From positions 29,925,083-29,989,082 of the forward strand of contig NC_049903.1 in NCBI RefSeq assembly GCF_001411555.2: 64,000 nucleotides of DNA, written 5' to 3'. Origin of the DNA: Juglans regia (lineage: Eukaryota; Streptophyta; Magnoliopsida; Fagales; Juglandaceae). Both the position numbers and the translations under genes were made by a program. The notes beneath the pieces are model-generated. The model worked only from the letters and a program-made list of their open reading frames with translations. It searched no databases and was not told the DNA's origin. Positions 34,139 through 46,124 of the stretch are shown here, in pieces. Position 1 is the stretch's first letter; each line of letters opens with the position of its first letter.

Positions 34139-34226
34139 AAATAGCGGAATGGAGAGAAGGGGACTGAAGAAGAAGAGAAGGTAGGAGAATATGGAAGAAT
34201 AAAGCAAAGCAGATAAACATGCACAA

Positions 34227-34967
34227 TTAAAGGAGATAACATTTTTCTTGGGATTTAGATATACTATAGGTTTGTTCGACTGTTCGAACATTTAAAGTAT
34301 TTAAAAAAGTATTTTTCAACCAAGTGGTTTTGTAAATATCAGTTGGTTTAATATCTGGGATCTTCCACGATCCTAGATCAGGAGATAGTTCTTCTCCATA
34401 AGAGCAATCCTCTTCATTGACTATATCAGGCGGCAAAGTCGACTGTTCGAACATTTGATTATGGGCGAATTTATCCCACCATTTGGTAAAATAAACTCGT
34501 GTCATTACATCACCATTTCTTTCATAATTCCATTTGAAAATCTACGGGAGGTGGTATTTCTTACAGAAATGCAAAGTATGGTGAAATTTTCTGGAATGTT
34601 GATCCAAAGTTGGACCAACTTTGTTTGAAAAAAATTGATAAGCTTTTAAGAGCTCATCTGGAAGATTTTTAGGAATTAATCCATATTGGTTCCACCATTG
34701 AATGAACCAAAGAGGAAAATTTCCTTTGAATTTTTTATCAAAACAAAAGAACCTTGAATGGTCCATAGCAGGAGTTTGGAAGAACATGAAGCGCTTCCAA
34801 GCATCAATATAATCAAAATAAGAGAAAGCAGTGTCTATTTGGTCAAGTCTTTTAGTAGAAGATGGGGAGGGTCCCCATTCTGCTTGGGTGATGACTCGAT
34901 GGATATAGGCACTGTGGTAAATCAATTTATTGGCATCAACCTTGTCAGGAATAGGTTTGATAACCAA
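34227..34967 (-). pseudogene. Pararetrovirus-like polyprotein segment split by a stop (unit 1)
   Basis: Two open stretches in the same frame, 34967-34542 and 34505-34227, are separated by a TAG where the duplicate at 33223-33579 has Trp. The first begins MVIKPIPDKVDANK and runs through YFDYIDAWKRF into the Trp/Phe-rich block. The second has WWDKFAHNQ and a tail of charged and polar residues. Function unknown; probably part of a capsid/movement-region polyprotein. Confidence 0.55.
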
Positions 34968-34981
34968 GGAATTTGTTTGTA

Positions 34982-35512
34982 TTAAAATACTGGAATAAAA
35001 CTGGAGATTTTTTGAGAAATCTTCAGGAATCCAGTGGAAAAGTGTTTTTCAAACCTATTTCTGTCAAATTGTAAATCAGAAACAGAAATATCCTTGGGTT
35101 TTTTCTTTGAAAATCTTTCCAAGGTTTCTTGAAAATTAACCCTTTGATTAGAAGGTTTAGGATCCTTACGGAGCATTACCTTCTTTAGCTTTAGAAGATA
35201 ATCTTCTTTAAGCTCAGGATTAGTAATTTGAGAAATCAAGGTTAGCAAAAGGTTCTCTTGTTCTTCATCCTTAGTTAAGACATTGATTGTCTTACTAGGA
35301 GGTTTACAACAAGTGGTATTACAATTGCAACCTAGCTTTAAGTCAGAGGGATCAGGAGTTGTAGCTTCAGAGTGATATTCTGAATCACTAGAGCTATACT
35401 CAAAAATCTCCGATGATGAAGACGAATCAGTTTCTAGGAGTCGAAACAATTCTTCTTTATCATTGGGATTGATATCCATCTGGCTAAGCTTCTTTTTAAA
35501 AGCCTGGACCAT
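34982..35512 (-). pseudogene. Acidic, Ser-rich pararetrovirus-like protein segment (unit 1)
   Basis: 176 codons from ATG 35512. It has a Ser/Asp/Glu-rich part (LETDSSSSSEIFEYSSSD), a Cys cluster (CNCNTTCCKPP), then a Lys-rich stretch with LKKVMLRKDPKPSNQRVNF. It precedes 34967-34542 on the same strand but in a different frame. A diverged copy lies at 39309-39700. Confidence 0.5.
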
Positions 35513-35799
35513 CCAAAGGACCTAAATATCCACTACTACTTCAGGCCCCTACTTCTCCAATAAAACCCGGGGGAGTAAAAGACAAGGACAGTTCATCCAG
35601 CAAATCCTCTAAGTCCAAGAAGAAAACAGATTTACTCTTCGACAGACTTAATAAAAAGGATTTAATCAACATTTTAAAAGAATCATTATCAAAGTCTCAA
35701 AGCAAATCTGAAGATGATTCAGACACTGCATCAGAGGCTTCTTACAGCAACTTCTTCGGAAATTCTGGATTCATTGGAATCGACACAGACGAAGAATAA
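35512..35799 (+). pseudogene. Plus-strand acidic/Ser-rich fragment, head-to-head with its neighbour (unit 1)
   Basis: An open frame without its own ATG runs from the junction at about 35512 to a TAA at 35797-35799. It encodes Pro-rich, then Ser/Lys-rich (SSSSKSSKSKKK), then acidic sequence ending GIDTDEE. It starts where the minus-strand frame begins, so the two were probably joined by an inversion. Confidence 0.4.
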
Positions 35800-36264
35800 T
35801 TGCTACCAAACTACTACTTGAGTTCAAAGAAGACCGGATACACCAGTCTCCTTTAAGCTTTGTCGTTTTGTGCCGAAAGCAGCACCAGCCGCCAGACACA
35901 ATGATGACACCCGTGGTTAAACAGTACTAACACTGTTCACTCACGGATTGTTTTTCTTACGGAGCATTATGTAGGTTTGGAAAACAATCAAAATGGACTG
36001 GTCCTTCTGATAAAGAAGACTGGACCATTCCGAGAATGCTATCCTCAAAACCGAGGAATCTGCCATCTCTTAAACAGAAAAGAACAGAAGCATTGATGCC
36101 TAACCTTGTTAGAGGTTTAGCAGCAATTTGCACAGAACCTACGTGAATATACTTAAATCCCTCTTTTTTGTATTTTTTAATATCTTCCTCATTAAGGAGA
36201 TAACATTTTTCTTGGGATTTAGATATACTATAGGTTTGTTCGACTGTTCGAACATTTAAAGTAT

Positions 36265-36621
36265 TTAAAAAAGTATTGGGATTACATTTTGATTATGGGC
36301 GAATTTATCCCACCATTTGGTAAAATAAACTCGTGTCATTACATCACCATTTCTTTCATAATTCCATTTGAAAATCCACGGGAGGTGGTATTTCTTACAG
36401 AAATGCAAAGTATGGTGAAATTTTCTGGAATGTTGATCCAAGGTTGGACCAACTTTGTTTGAAAAAAATTGATAAGCTTTTAAGAGCTCATCAGGAAGAT
36501 TTTCAGGAATTAATCCATATTGGTTCCACCATTGAATGAACCAAAGAGGAAAATTTCCTTTGAATTTTTTATCAAAACAAAAGAACCATGAATGGTCCAT
36601 AGCAGGAGTTTGGAAGAACAT
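36265..36621 (-). pseudogene. Unit 2 counterpart of the truncated Trp/Phe-rich segment
   Basis: Identical in translation to 33223-33579. Confidence 0.55.
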
Positions 36622-36698
36622 GAAGCGCTTCCAAGCATCAATATAATCAAAATAAGAGAAAGCATAATGATGAAGCCGACAAAGAAGATACGTCTTCT

Positions 36699-37157
36699 AT
36701 GTCTCCAACAGTTTCAGATATGCAAGCCCCTGTTGCACCTGTTCATCACAGTTTAAACATTTTGAACAAATCTTTTGAAATTGATTTACCTGCTTTGTTA
36801 AAAGATTTTGCTTCGTCTGAAAACAAACAAAGGCGAAAAGCCTATGTTGCAAAATTTTCGGATTTAGAAAAACAACGTGTTAAACTCAAATGGAAGGAAG
36901 AGATGAATAGGGGTTCATCCGAACAAATTGTTCGTTTCCATTCTGGAACCTGGAACCCTGCACAAGAAAAATATAGTACTATTAAAAAAGAAATTTTGGC
37001 TATAGTACTATGTATATCTAAATTTCAATCTGAGTCTTACAAGGGTTCCCTCAGTTTCTCACACTTAATACCGAACCACCTAGTGCAGAAACTCCCGCAC
37101 CCGGTAGAAGATGATCAAAACAAGATAGAAAAAAGAAGAATAATATGCAACAATTAG
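36699..37157 (+). pseudogene. Unit 2 counterpart of the RNase H-start fragment
   Basis: Identical in translation to 33657-34115. Confidence 0.55.
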
Positions 37158-37167
37158 ATACCAGATT

Positions 37168-37180
37168 GGCTCTGATACCA
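37168..37180 (-). promoter_or_regulatory. tRNA-Met-type primer binding site (unit 2)
   Basis: TGGTATCAGAGCC on the minus strand, 3042 bp from the first. Confidence 0.75.
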
Positions 37181-37268
37181 AAATAGCGGAATGGAGAGAA
37201 GGGGACTGAAGAAGAAGAGAAGGTAGGAGAATATGGAAGAATAAAGCAAAGCAGATAAACATGCACAA

Positions 37269-38009
37269 TTAAAGGAGATAACATTTTTCTTGGGATTTAG
37301 ATATACTATAGGTTTGTTCGACTGTTCGAACATTTAAAGTATTTAAAAAAGTATTTTTCAACCAAGTGGTTTTGTAAATATCAGTTGGTTTAATATCTGG
37401 GATCTTCCACGATCCTAGATCAGGAGATAGTTCTTCTCCATAAGAGCAATCCTCTTCATTGACTATATCAGGCGGCAAAGTCGACTGTTCGAACATTTGA
37501 TTATGGGCGAATTTATCCCACCATTTGGTAAAATAAACTCGTGTCATTACATCACCATTTCTTTCATAATTCCATTTGAAAATCTACGGGAGGTGGTATT
37601 TCTTACAGAAATGCAAAGTATGGTGAAATTTTCTGGAATGTTGATCCAAAGTTGGACCAACTTTGTTTGAAAAAAATTGATAAGCTTTTAAGAGCTCATC
37701 TGGAAGATTTTTAGGAATTAATCCATATTGGTTCCACCATTGAATGAACCAAAGAGGAAAATTTCCTTTGAATTTTTTATCAAAACAAAAGAACCTTGAA
37801 TGGTCCATAGCAGGAGTTTGGAAGAACATGAAGCGCTTCCAAGCATCAATATAATCAAAATAAGAGAAAGCAGTGTCTATTTGGTCAAGTCTTTTAGTAG
37901 AAGATGGGGAGGGTCCCCATTCTGCTTGGGTGATGACTCGATGGATATAGGCACTGTGGTAAATCAATTTATTGGCATCAACCTTGTCAGGAATAGGTTT
38001 GATAACCAA
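37269..38009 (-). pseudogene. Unit 2 counterpart of the split polyprotein segment
   Basis: Same frames and the same TAG as 34227-34967, so the stop was present before the 3042-bp duplication. Confidence 0.55.
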
Positions 38010-38023
38010 GGAATTTGTTTGTA

Positions 38024-38554
38024 TTAAAATACTGGAATAAAACTGGAGATTTTTTGAGAAATCTTCAGGAATCCAGTGGAAAAGTGTTTTTCAAACCTAT
38101 TTCTGTCAAATTGTAAATCAGAAACAGAAATATCCTTGGGTTTTTTCTTTGAAAATCTTTCCAAGGTTTCTTGAAAATTAACCCTTTGATTAGAAGGTTT
38201 AGGATCCTTACGGAGCATTACCTTCTTTAGCTTTAGAAGATAATCTTCTTTAAGCTCAGGATTAGTAATTTGAGAAATCAAGGTTAGCAAAAGGTTCTCT
38301 TGTTCTTCATCCTTAGTTAAGACATTGATTGTCTTACTAGGAGGTTTACAACAAGTGGTATTACAATTGCAACCTAGCTTTAAGTCAGAGGGATCAGGAG
38401 TTGTAGCTTCAGAGTGATATTCTGAATCACTAGAGCTATACTCAAAAATCTCCGATGATGAAGACGAATCAGTTTCTAGGAGTCGAAACAATTCTTCTTT
38501 ATCATTGGGATTGATATCCATCTGGCTAAGCTTCTTTTTAAAAGCCTGGACCAT
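38024..38554 (-). pseudogene. Unit 2 counterpart of the acidic Ser-rich segment
   Basis: Identical in translation to 34982-35512. Confidence 0.5.
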
Positions 38555-38841
38555 CCAAAGGACCTAAATATCCACTACTACTTCAGGCCCCTACTTCTCC
38601 AATAAAACCCGGGGGAGTAAAAGACAAGGACAGTTCATCCAGCAAATCCTCTAAGTCCAAGAAGAAAACAGATTTACTCTTCGACAGACTTAATAAAAAG
38701 GATTTAATCAACATTTTAAAAGAATCATTATCAAAGTCTCAAAGCAAATCTGAAGATGATTCAGACACTGCATCAGAGGCTTCTTACAGCAACTTCTTCG
38801 GAAATTCTGGATTCATTGGAATCGACACAGACGAAGAATAA
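38554..38841 (+). pseudogene. Unit 2 counterpart of the plus-strand acidic fragment
   Basis: Same sequence as 35512-35799, stop at 38839-38841. Confidence 0.4.
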
Positions 38842-39027
38842 TTGCTACCAAACTACTACTTGAGTTCAAAGAAGACCGGATACACCAGTCTCCTTTAAGC
38901 TTTGTCGTTTTGTGCCGAAAGCAGCACCAGCCGCCAGACACAATGATGACACCCGTGGTTAAACAGTACTAACACTGTTCACTCACGGATTGTTTTTCTT
39001 ACGGAGCATTATGTAGGTTTGGAAAAC

Positions 39028-39708
39028 AATCAAAATGGACTGGTCCTTCTGATAAAGAAGACTGGACCATTCCGAGAATGCTATCCTCAAAACCGAGGAA
39101 TCTGCCATCTCTTAAACAGAAAAGAACAGAAACATTGATGCCTAACCTTGTTAGAGGTTTAGCAGCAATTTGCACAGAACCTACGTGAATATACTTAAAT
39201 CCCTCTTTTTTGTATTTTTTAATATCTTCCTCATTAAGGAGATAACATTTTTCTTGGGATTTAGATATACTATAGGTTTGTTCGACTGTTCGAACATTTA
39301 AAGTATTTAAATGTTTCTTGAAAATTAACCCTTTGATTAGAAGGTTTAGGATCCTTACGTAGCATTACCTTCTTTAGCTTTAGAAAATAATCTTCTTTAA
39401 GCTCTGGGTTAGTAATTTGAGAAATTAAGGTTAGCAAAAGATTCTCTTGTTCTTCATCTTTAGTTAAGACATTGATTGTCTTACTAGGAGGCTTACAACA
39501 AGTAGAATTACAATTGCAACCTAGCTTTAAGTCAGAGGGATCAGGAGTTGTAGCTTCAGAGTGGTATTCTGAATCACTAGAACTATACTCAAGAATCTCC
39601 GATGATGCAGACGAATCTGTTTCTAGGAGTCGAAACAGTTCTTCTCTATCATTGGGATTAATATCCATCTGGTTAAGCTTCTTTTTAAAAGCTTTGGCTT
39701 TCTTTTCC
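39028..39708. mobile_element. Truncated third copy of the pararetrovirus-like unit
   Basis: 39028-39308 continues the repeat pattern with few changes. It then jumps to sequence matching the acidic Ser-rich segment (compare 35128-35500) in the minus-strand frame 39700-39310, skipping about 1.85 kb of the unit. That second part has more substitutions against units 1 and 2 than those have against each other, so it may be an older, separate insertion. It ends against a (TA)n tract at 39713-39743. Confidence 0.6.
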
Positions 39709-39710
39709 AA

Positions 39711-39746
<36 letters not shown>

Positions 39747-41989
39747 TTGCAGCTTCTACTACTTTCATCATCCTTGCTAACTTCCTCATGAATGATACGT
39801 AAAGCATCGCATCTTCCTCATGAATTATGTATCACTAGTGATGTCCGAGTGAGGGATTTCCATAGAGCATAACTGGTTTAGGGTCTGCTAGCTATAATTA
39901 ATTAAGTGGCAAGCAGTTACACATGTATGATTGCTGCAATGAAGTACTTCCCCTTAATTCTCTATCTGTCTCTAACCATAACTTCTAATCCGATCCTAGG
40001 CCATAATCTTCACCCATTGAATCATCAATGGCCGCGTTCCAATTCAGCTTCATACCATTCCCTTCAGCTTCTAATTCCATTGACTTACATTTCGTACCCT
40101 AGCTGGTAGTAGTTTCAGATTGATACTCCTCTACTTGAGTTTCAGATAGATGGTTTGAAGGAATCAATTTGGAAGAAAACTCTTATCTTGTGAGAAATAT
40201 AAATTTCAATCAATTTGAAGGTCATATATCACTAAAATTGATTTTGCTATCTAACATGCATGCCAAGATCATCATCAATTTATTACTTCTTATAAATAAT
40301 GAACTTCTAAGTGATTAAATTGTATGATCTAATTGTGCCATGAGAATTAAAAACACAGGCCCTCTCATTTTCTTTGCAATTTCGGAGAGGACTGCATGGG
40401 TCCTCTATACCTCTCTTCATGGTCTATTTTATTTGTAATTTTTCTCTATACCACAAGTGAGTTATCGTGTCGTTTATCTCAAGGAGAAGTTAGAACTTCT
40501 CAAGAACACCAAGCAAGGTAGCTCTTAATGAATCCTCTCAATGAAAGCACCAATTAATGTTAGGGACCCTAGTCTGGTCCCTAAACATTAGGGTGGTCGT
40601 GAGCTCGCCTCGCCTTGCGATGACCGGATGTATCTTGCCAACTTGTTTGAACTTGCACGTATGATGATAATGATGGGTTCCTAAGTTGATGGAGGTATGG
40701 TGTTTAGTGGTGAAATGGTGATGATGAGGGTTTTGAGTGGTAGCTAAGGGGGATTACGAAATTGGAAAGTGATGGACTAGGGTTGGAGTCTAGGATGGGT
40801 TGCTAGGGTTTGGAAGGAGGATTTGGTGGTATTTGAATGAGTCCAGGGTTGTTCCTTGAGTTTAGAGATTAGCTAAGGTAAGATAAGGGAGATAGGATTT
40901 GGATATGATAAGAGGATGAAGTTGGATGGTATTTGAATAAGTCTAGGGTTGTTCCTAGAGTTTAGGGATTTGGAGATGGAATATAAGATTTGATTATGGC
41001 AAGAGGATGAGGATCTTTTGTAGGATTTGGGAAAATAGAGATGAGTGAGCTATGATTCCTAAATGGTATGAATTAGTTTAGGGATTGATTGGGTTTCGGT
41101 TTTGGAAATGGAAGAAGGATTTAGAAATGGTTTACTTGAGTAATTCTAGGAATGGAGAGATTTTAGGGATTGGGTGGTTTGAGTGATTAAGTAATTTTAG
41201 GGATTAGATTTAGAATATGAGATAAAGAGTCCTAAAAGGTAGGAATTACCTTGTTGGACTCTAGAGTTTCGGTTAGAGTTTAGTTGGGTGAAGGGATGCA
41301 AGGTTATGATTCCTAAAGTTTAGGTAGTTCTTATGGAAGGCTAGGGTTTCTAACTAAGGCAAGAGATGTGTATGGAATGATGGAGGCAATGAGAATTTTG
41401 ACTAAGGATAATGTGGATGAGGGAAGGCTAATTTTGGTAAGTGGAGCTTATGGGAAATATGGCCTTGGAAAGATGGAGGCTTAGGATGTGTGTGATATGT
41501 GAGAAAATGCAAGGAAAATATATGAACAACTAGAAAATATAAGAACATCAATATATTTTTGTATTTTTGAATAGAGAATGGAATATAACAAAATATTGAT
41601 AAAATGAATCAATACCTATTCACGAATTGTAAGGTGATAAAACATAAGATTGATAAAAAGAAATATAAGCGATTCCACACCTATTCACGAATTGCAAGGA
41701 GTTAATCCTCTCATTGAGATTCACGAATTGCACCAAAAAAAAACCAAATGCAAAAGAATCGAAAGTGTTCTTCAAGAACACACCAAACCGTTCCACCAAT
41801 GGAAATGTCAAATGATCAAAAAGCCAAAAGATACAAAATGAAATGTCTAAGGTCATATTTAAAGCAATAACATAGGTGGGAAAACCCTAAAAGGTTTCCT
41901 TGTAAAATGAGTCTTGGGTGGGCCCCATGTTGGCTCGTGTCATATGTTGGCCCTTGGTGGCCTAGGCTGGCCCATGTCATGGACATGGC
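39747..41989. other. Intergenic DNA, possible LTR sequence
   Basis: From about 40560 the DNA becomes G-rich with many GATTAGGGATTTGG-like and TAGGGTTTGGAA-like segments, a loosely repetitive composition. A TGTTAGGGACC start near 40557 followed by the palindrome AGGGACCCTAGTCTGGTCCCT suggests a retroelement LTR may begin here. No coding sequence recognised. Confidence 0.35.
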
Positions 41990-42480
41990 TGTTGGTGTGT
42001 GGCTGGCATGACCTGGGTGCTAGGGCTGCTTGCTGGCATGGCCTGGGCATTGGGGTTGCTTGCTGGAATGGCTTAGACGCTAGGGCTACCTGCTGGCATG
42101 GCCGAGGCAAGTGGCCTGGGGGCTCAGGGCTTGCTGGGGCGTGCGCGCGTGCTGGGCATGCACGTTGGGCTGCGCATAGGCATGCGAGCGCTAGGCAATT
42201 TGGGTGTATTGTGCGGGCGCTGGCCTGGTCACTAGCCTTAGTAGACGTCCTAGGCATGTCATGGCCGGGTCCATGGCATGCCTGTGGTGCTGCTGTGGTG
42301 CTATCAAGGCATGTCGATGACAGTGTCGAGAGGCTGTCAAGGCATGTCAGCGATAGTATCAAGGCCTTGCCCGTGCGGCAATCGGGGCATGCCAACAGTA
42401 GTGTCGAGGCATAGGTCGTGGGGCTGTCCAGCCTTGTGAATGACAGTGTCAGGGCATTAGCCATGGGCTCATCAAGGCTT
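41990..42480. repeat. GC-rich block with 30-bp and about 44-bp tandem repeats
   Basis: From about 42001 to 42120 a 30-bp unit of the form TGCTGGCATGGCCTGGGCAT-TGGGGTTGCT is repeated about four times with changes. From 42300 to 42480 a looser unit of 42-45 bp (GGCATGTC-GATGACAGTGTC) recurs about four times. Both strands are open across the block (41914-42414 plus; 41940-42650 minus). I put that down to composition and the 3n repeat length rather than to real genes. Confidence 0.7.
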
Positions 42481-45400
42481 GTCATGGCATGGTTGGTGGG
42501 TTGGCCGTAAGCCACAAAACATGGGGTCTTGACAGACTTGTACAGGGCAGAACGGGAAAGACGGAGAACCTTTGATTTTCTGACAATGGAACATCGATGG
42601 ACAACCAACATGGCTTGCAAAATAAGGCAAATCGGGAAACTACGCCGCATTTATAGTACCACTACCTGAGTAACACGCCACATTAATGGTATTGTCACGG
42701 AAGCACACTGCATTTGAAGGATTCTGAAAAACGGAACAATAAAAAGGACATGTGCACCACAGGAGCAGGCACGATCTGTACCCCCAAACTTCTAGTATAA
42801 GTAGCAATTTTCAAGTACGAAAAACCTCTCTAGACACTCATTATTTACAAACTTTCAAAATATTCTACTGACTTTAGCATCAGAGACTCCTCGATCCCAA
42901 GATGGCCCTCTTTTAACTTCTTTCTTCTTCGTTTTTGCAACTTCAGCTTTAAAAACTCGAATTGCAAGAAATTGATTCAAATGTGTATGAAACGTGACAT
43001 TAACATATATATAGAGAGAGAGAGAAACATAATTCTTATATGTTCATTTTCACTATTATTGCCTGACCATACATGAAATTTCATAATCATAATTTATAAA
43101 ACTTTCTCAAAATCAAAAGAGCTTAGATTTAATAGTTGATGAATAATGGTAAACACAATTTTATGATATTAAAAAATAAACTCTACTAAAAAATATAAAT
43201 TTTATATAAATTTTAGATTTACACATTTAAAAAAAATACTCATAATTTGCACATTTTAAAATCGTACAAATTATATCTCATTACTAATATTAAATAATTT
43301 TAGACTGAATAGGAATAAATTAATGGAGGGAAAACTCGTGTGTGAGAGCATTCTCATTGGATTAGTTAAAGTTAGAGGACATTCTTTTATGAATATAAGA
43401 GAAATTTAACTTTTAGCTATTCAATTCACATAAATCTGTATATTGGAATAGCTATTTTTTCATTATATAACAATAAAATAATATAATATGAATTGAATTT
43501 TGGTTATTCACATCAAATCTCTACATTAGATTATATATTTATTCATTATATAGTAATGAATAATTAATAATTTCAAAAATATTTTATTTTTTTAATTATT
43601 AATTTATTTTATTTTATCATATTTTACTATTCTACCTATTATATATTAATTAATAATCATATTCTTATTAAATTAATATATCACTAACTCAAATTAATAT
43701 ACTAATTGTGATAAAATATATGATAGAAAGAAAGGGAGAGAAAAATAATTAATAAAATATATATTTGATGTATGTACAGTAATTTTTAAATTTAAAATTT
43801 ATTTAAAAATTATTATAATTAAATTATAAATATTTAATCTATTATAAATATATTTTATTTTTTAATAATTAAATATTCATTAAATTTAATTTTTAGCTAA
43901 TTATCAACTAGAATGCTATGAGATGATGAAACTACGAGAAGAGAAATAAAAGCATGATTTGAGTGCACAGTATTGCATGGGGACCCGCGTCTACTGGAAT
44001 GCATTATTTTTCATGAAATAGTGGTGAGGAGAAAACATTAGCAAACGCATCTCTTATCGCGTGTAACCACTCTCCACTTAGCTAGCGCCAGCTTGTCCCG
44101 CCAGAACAACTGGCGAGTAAGAATAATCGACTTGCCAGAAACCACAACGACTGGCAGGTATACCAAACTCCGAACTAGCACGTGAATAACGAAGGAGAGG
44201 AGTGCTACAGACTACAGTGCTACACCCAGGTGTGTATAACGAGACGGGTCCCATAAGAGGAAAAAAAAAAAATATTGTTTTTTTGTTTTTTCATTATTTT
44301 TTATTTTTTATATTTTTAAAACTTTTTTTTAATTCTTAATATTATTAAAAAACAATTTCTTAATTATTAAATAAAAATAAAATTATACCGATCCTTTCCC
44401 AACATTTTCTTTATAAAAAAATCGTCCTTCCAAGAAAAATTAAAAAACAAAATTTTTAGTAAATCCTTATTTTTATAAGAGAAATAATATTTATAATTAT
44501 GGAATAGGTAAATATTAAAATAATGTTAGATACAATCATGAATTATGTAAGCGTCGCATATTCTTTTTAAAAAAGAATAAGATCTATTATTAAAAAAATT
44601 AATTTTTGATTTGAATTTCATATTAACTCACATTTTTAAAAAAGAATGCACAATATTTACATAATTTAAAACTATAAATATCATTTTTTTTTACAAAAGA
44701 TTTTATTTTAGAGTGCTTAGATGTTACTATTTTTTTAAGAGAAAAAATATTTACAACTATAAATTATGTAACTCTCGTATAATTATTTTAAAAAAATTGA
44801 ATAAAATATTACTAGCCATATATGCACATGCTTCATCAATTTCATGCCCCCCATTGGACATATCTTCTCTCGCAATTTCTCAATGTTATCATCTCCTAGA
44901 GAGAGATTTTTAGTGTGTTTGAATGTTGAAATGAGTTGAGTTGAGATGATAAAATATTATTTTTTAATATTATTATTATTTTGAGATTTGAAAAAGTTTT
45001 GTTTATTATATTTTGTGTTGGAATTTGAAAAAATTGTAATGATGAGTTGAGATGAGTTTGAAATCCAAACTCACCCGAGTTCTTATTTAAATAAGGAATT
45101 TTAAGAGAAAGATACGCGTATAATGGACTTACTGAATTCACACTATAGTAAACAATTGTTGTGAAATCATTTTAATATGAGTTTTTATTATTCATCCCAC
45201 ACGTTACATATCACATTTATTTTTATTTTTTTAAGTTTTATTCATGCTAAATCAAATAAGTTCTTTTACTCATCATCTGTACACTATATACTTGTTAAGA
45301 GGAAAAAATAATTATGTATCGTACGTGGTGTAAGAATGATGAGTAAGATTTTTCTTAAATTTGTGTCTATCTCTCTTTTAAGTCCCACGAATTTGAATGA

Positions 45401-45840
45401 ATATTTTTCTTTTTTTTTCACTCGCTTGCTCGAGGCTTATAAATTTGAGAAAGTTTTTTCATCTTCAATTTTTTCTATTCTTTTATCATAATCAAGGTTC
45501 TTTCAAAATTTTATTTAAAAAAATTAAATTATTTATTATATTTTATTTAAAAATTTAAAAAATTATAATGATTAAATGTTATGAATAGAAATAGTTTTTA
45601 AATTCAAACAACGCCTTAATTAACATATTTGCAGGATTTTTGCTTTTAAACATCTTTTCTAGTATCAATTGACTATCATTAAGAAAGAATAGAATAAAAT
45701 AATATCTAATTTGAATATGTTTGATCTTGAAATAAAATATTGGATTCTTGACAAAAAATACGAGACTTTAAACTGCCACAATAAAGAGTATCCTTCTCAT
45801 TTTTCTTCCCCGACTCTCAAGGAAATTCCCTACAAGATAA
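42481..45840. other. AT-rich intergenic DNA with one MITE
   Basis: 42780-42910 ends in CTGACTTTAGCATCAGAGAC, a phrase common near the end of plant gypsy LTRs, so the G-rich region before it may be LTR material. 43000-44900 is extremely AT-rich. One MITE lies at 44914-45078. No gene recognised. Confidence 0.45.
44914..45078 (-). mobile_element. MITE, family copy B (inverted relative to A)
   Basis: Starts GTGTGTTTGAATGTTG and ends AATCCAAACTCACCC. It contains GAGTTGAGATGATAAAATA and TTATTATATTTTGTGTT, the inverse of segments in the copy at 31866. Confidence 0.7.
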
Positions 45841-46124
45841 GGGCATTGGCAATGGACTAGCCATTGCCAAGTCCAACTATAAAATCCCTGGCATTGGACT
45901 CGGCAAAGGCATAATTTTCTAATTTATGCTACAGTAATTTTAAGTCTCTCGCCATTGTTGGCGAGCTCCTGTAGTAAGATCAAATGAATATTTTATCACT
46001 ATCCGCCCAACTGCCCCTCTCTTTTTCCCTCGTTTTCCATTTCCCTCGTGTTTCCCTCGTCTCTCATCTCTCGTCTTTCCCTCTTTCTCTCGCAATTTTT
46101 TTTTTCTGCCTCGCCCCTCTTCTC

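Larger units (their letters stand above)
32944..35985. mobile_element. Endogenous pararetrovirus-like mosaic, tandem unit 1 (3042 bp)
   Basis: First of two nearly identical tandem units. Within the unit, from left to right: a minus-strand fragment (33223-33579), a plus-strand fragment with an RNase H start (33657-34115), a tRNA-Met-type primer binding site on the minus strand (34126-34138), minus-strand fragments (34227-35512), a plus-strand fragment (35512-35799), then about 185 bp of non-coding DNA. I assign it to reverse-transcribing viral-type DNA of Caulimoviridae-like origin because of the RNase H type, the primer site and the absence of LTRs or integrase. The assignment is tentative. 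All reading frames are partial, so it is not a functional genome. Confidence 0.6.
35986..39027. mobile_element. Endogenous pararetrovirus-like mosaic, tandem unit 2 (3042 bp)
   Basis: The same unit repeated at an offset of exactly 3042 bp. The only difference I noticed is T at 33033 versus C at 36075; every open frame is identical in length and translation. Confidence 0.6.

Noticed and set aside
41940..42650. A 236-codon minus-strand open frame and a 166-codon plus-strand frame over the same DNA
   Set aside because: Both arise from GC-rich 30-bp repeats whose length is a multiple of three. There is no known domain and no sensible start or splice context.
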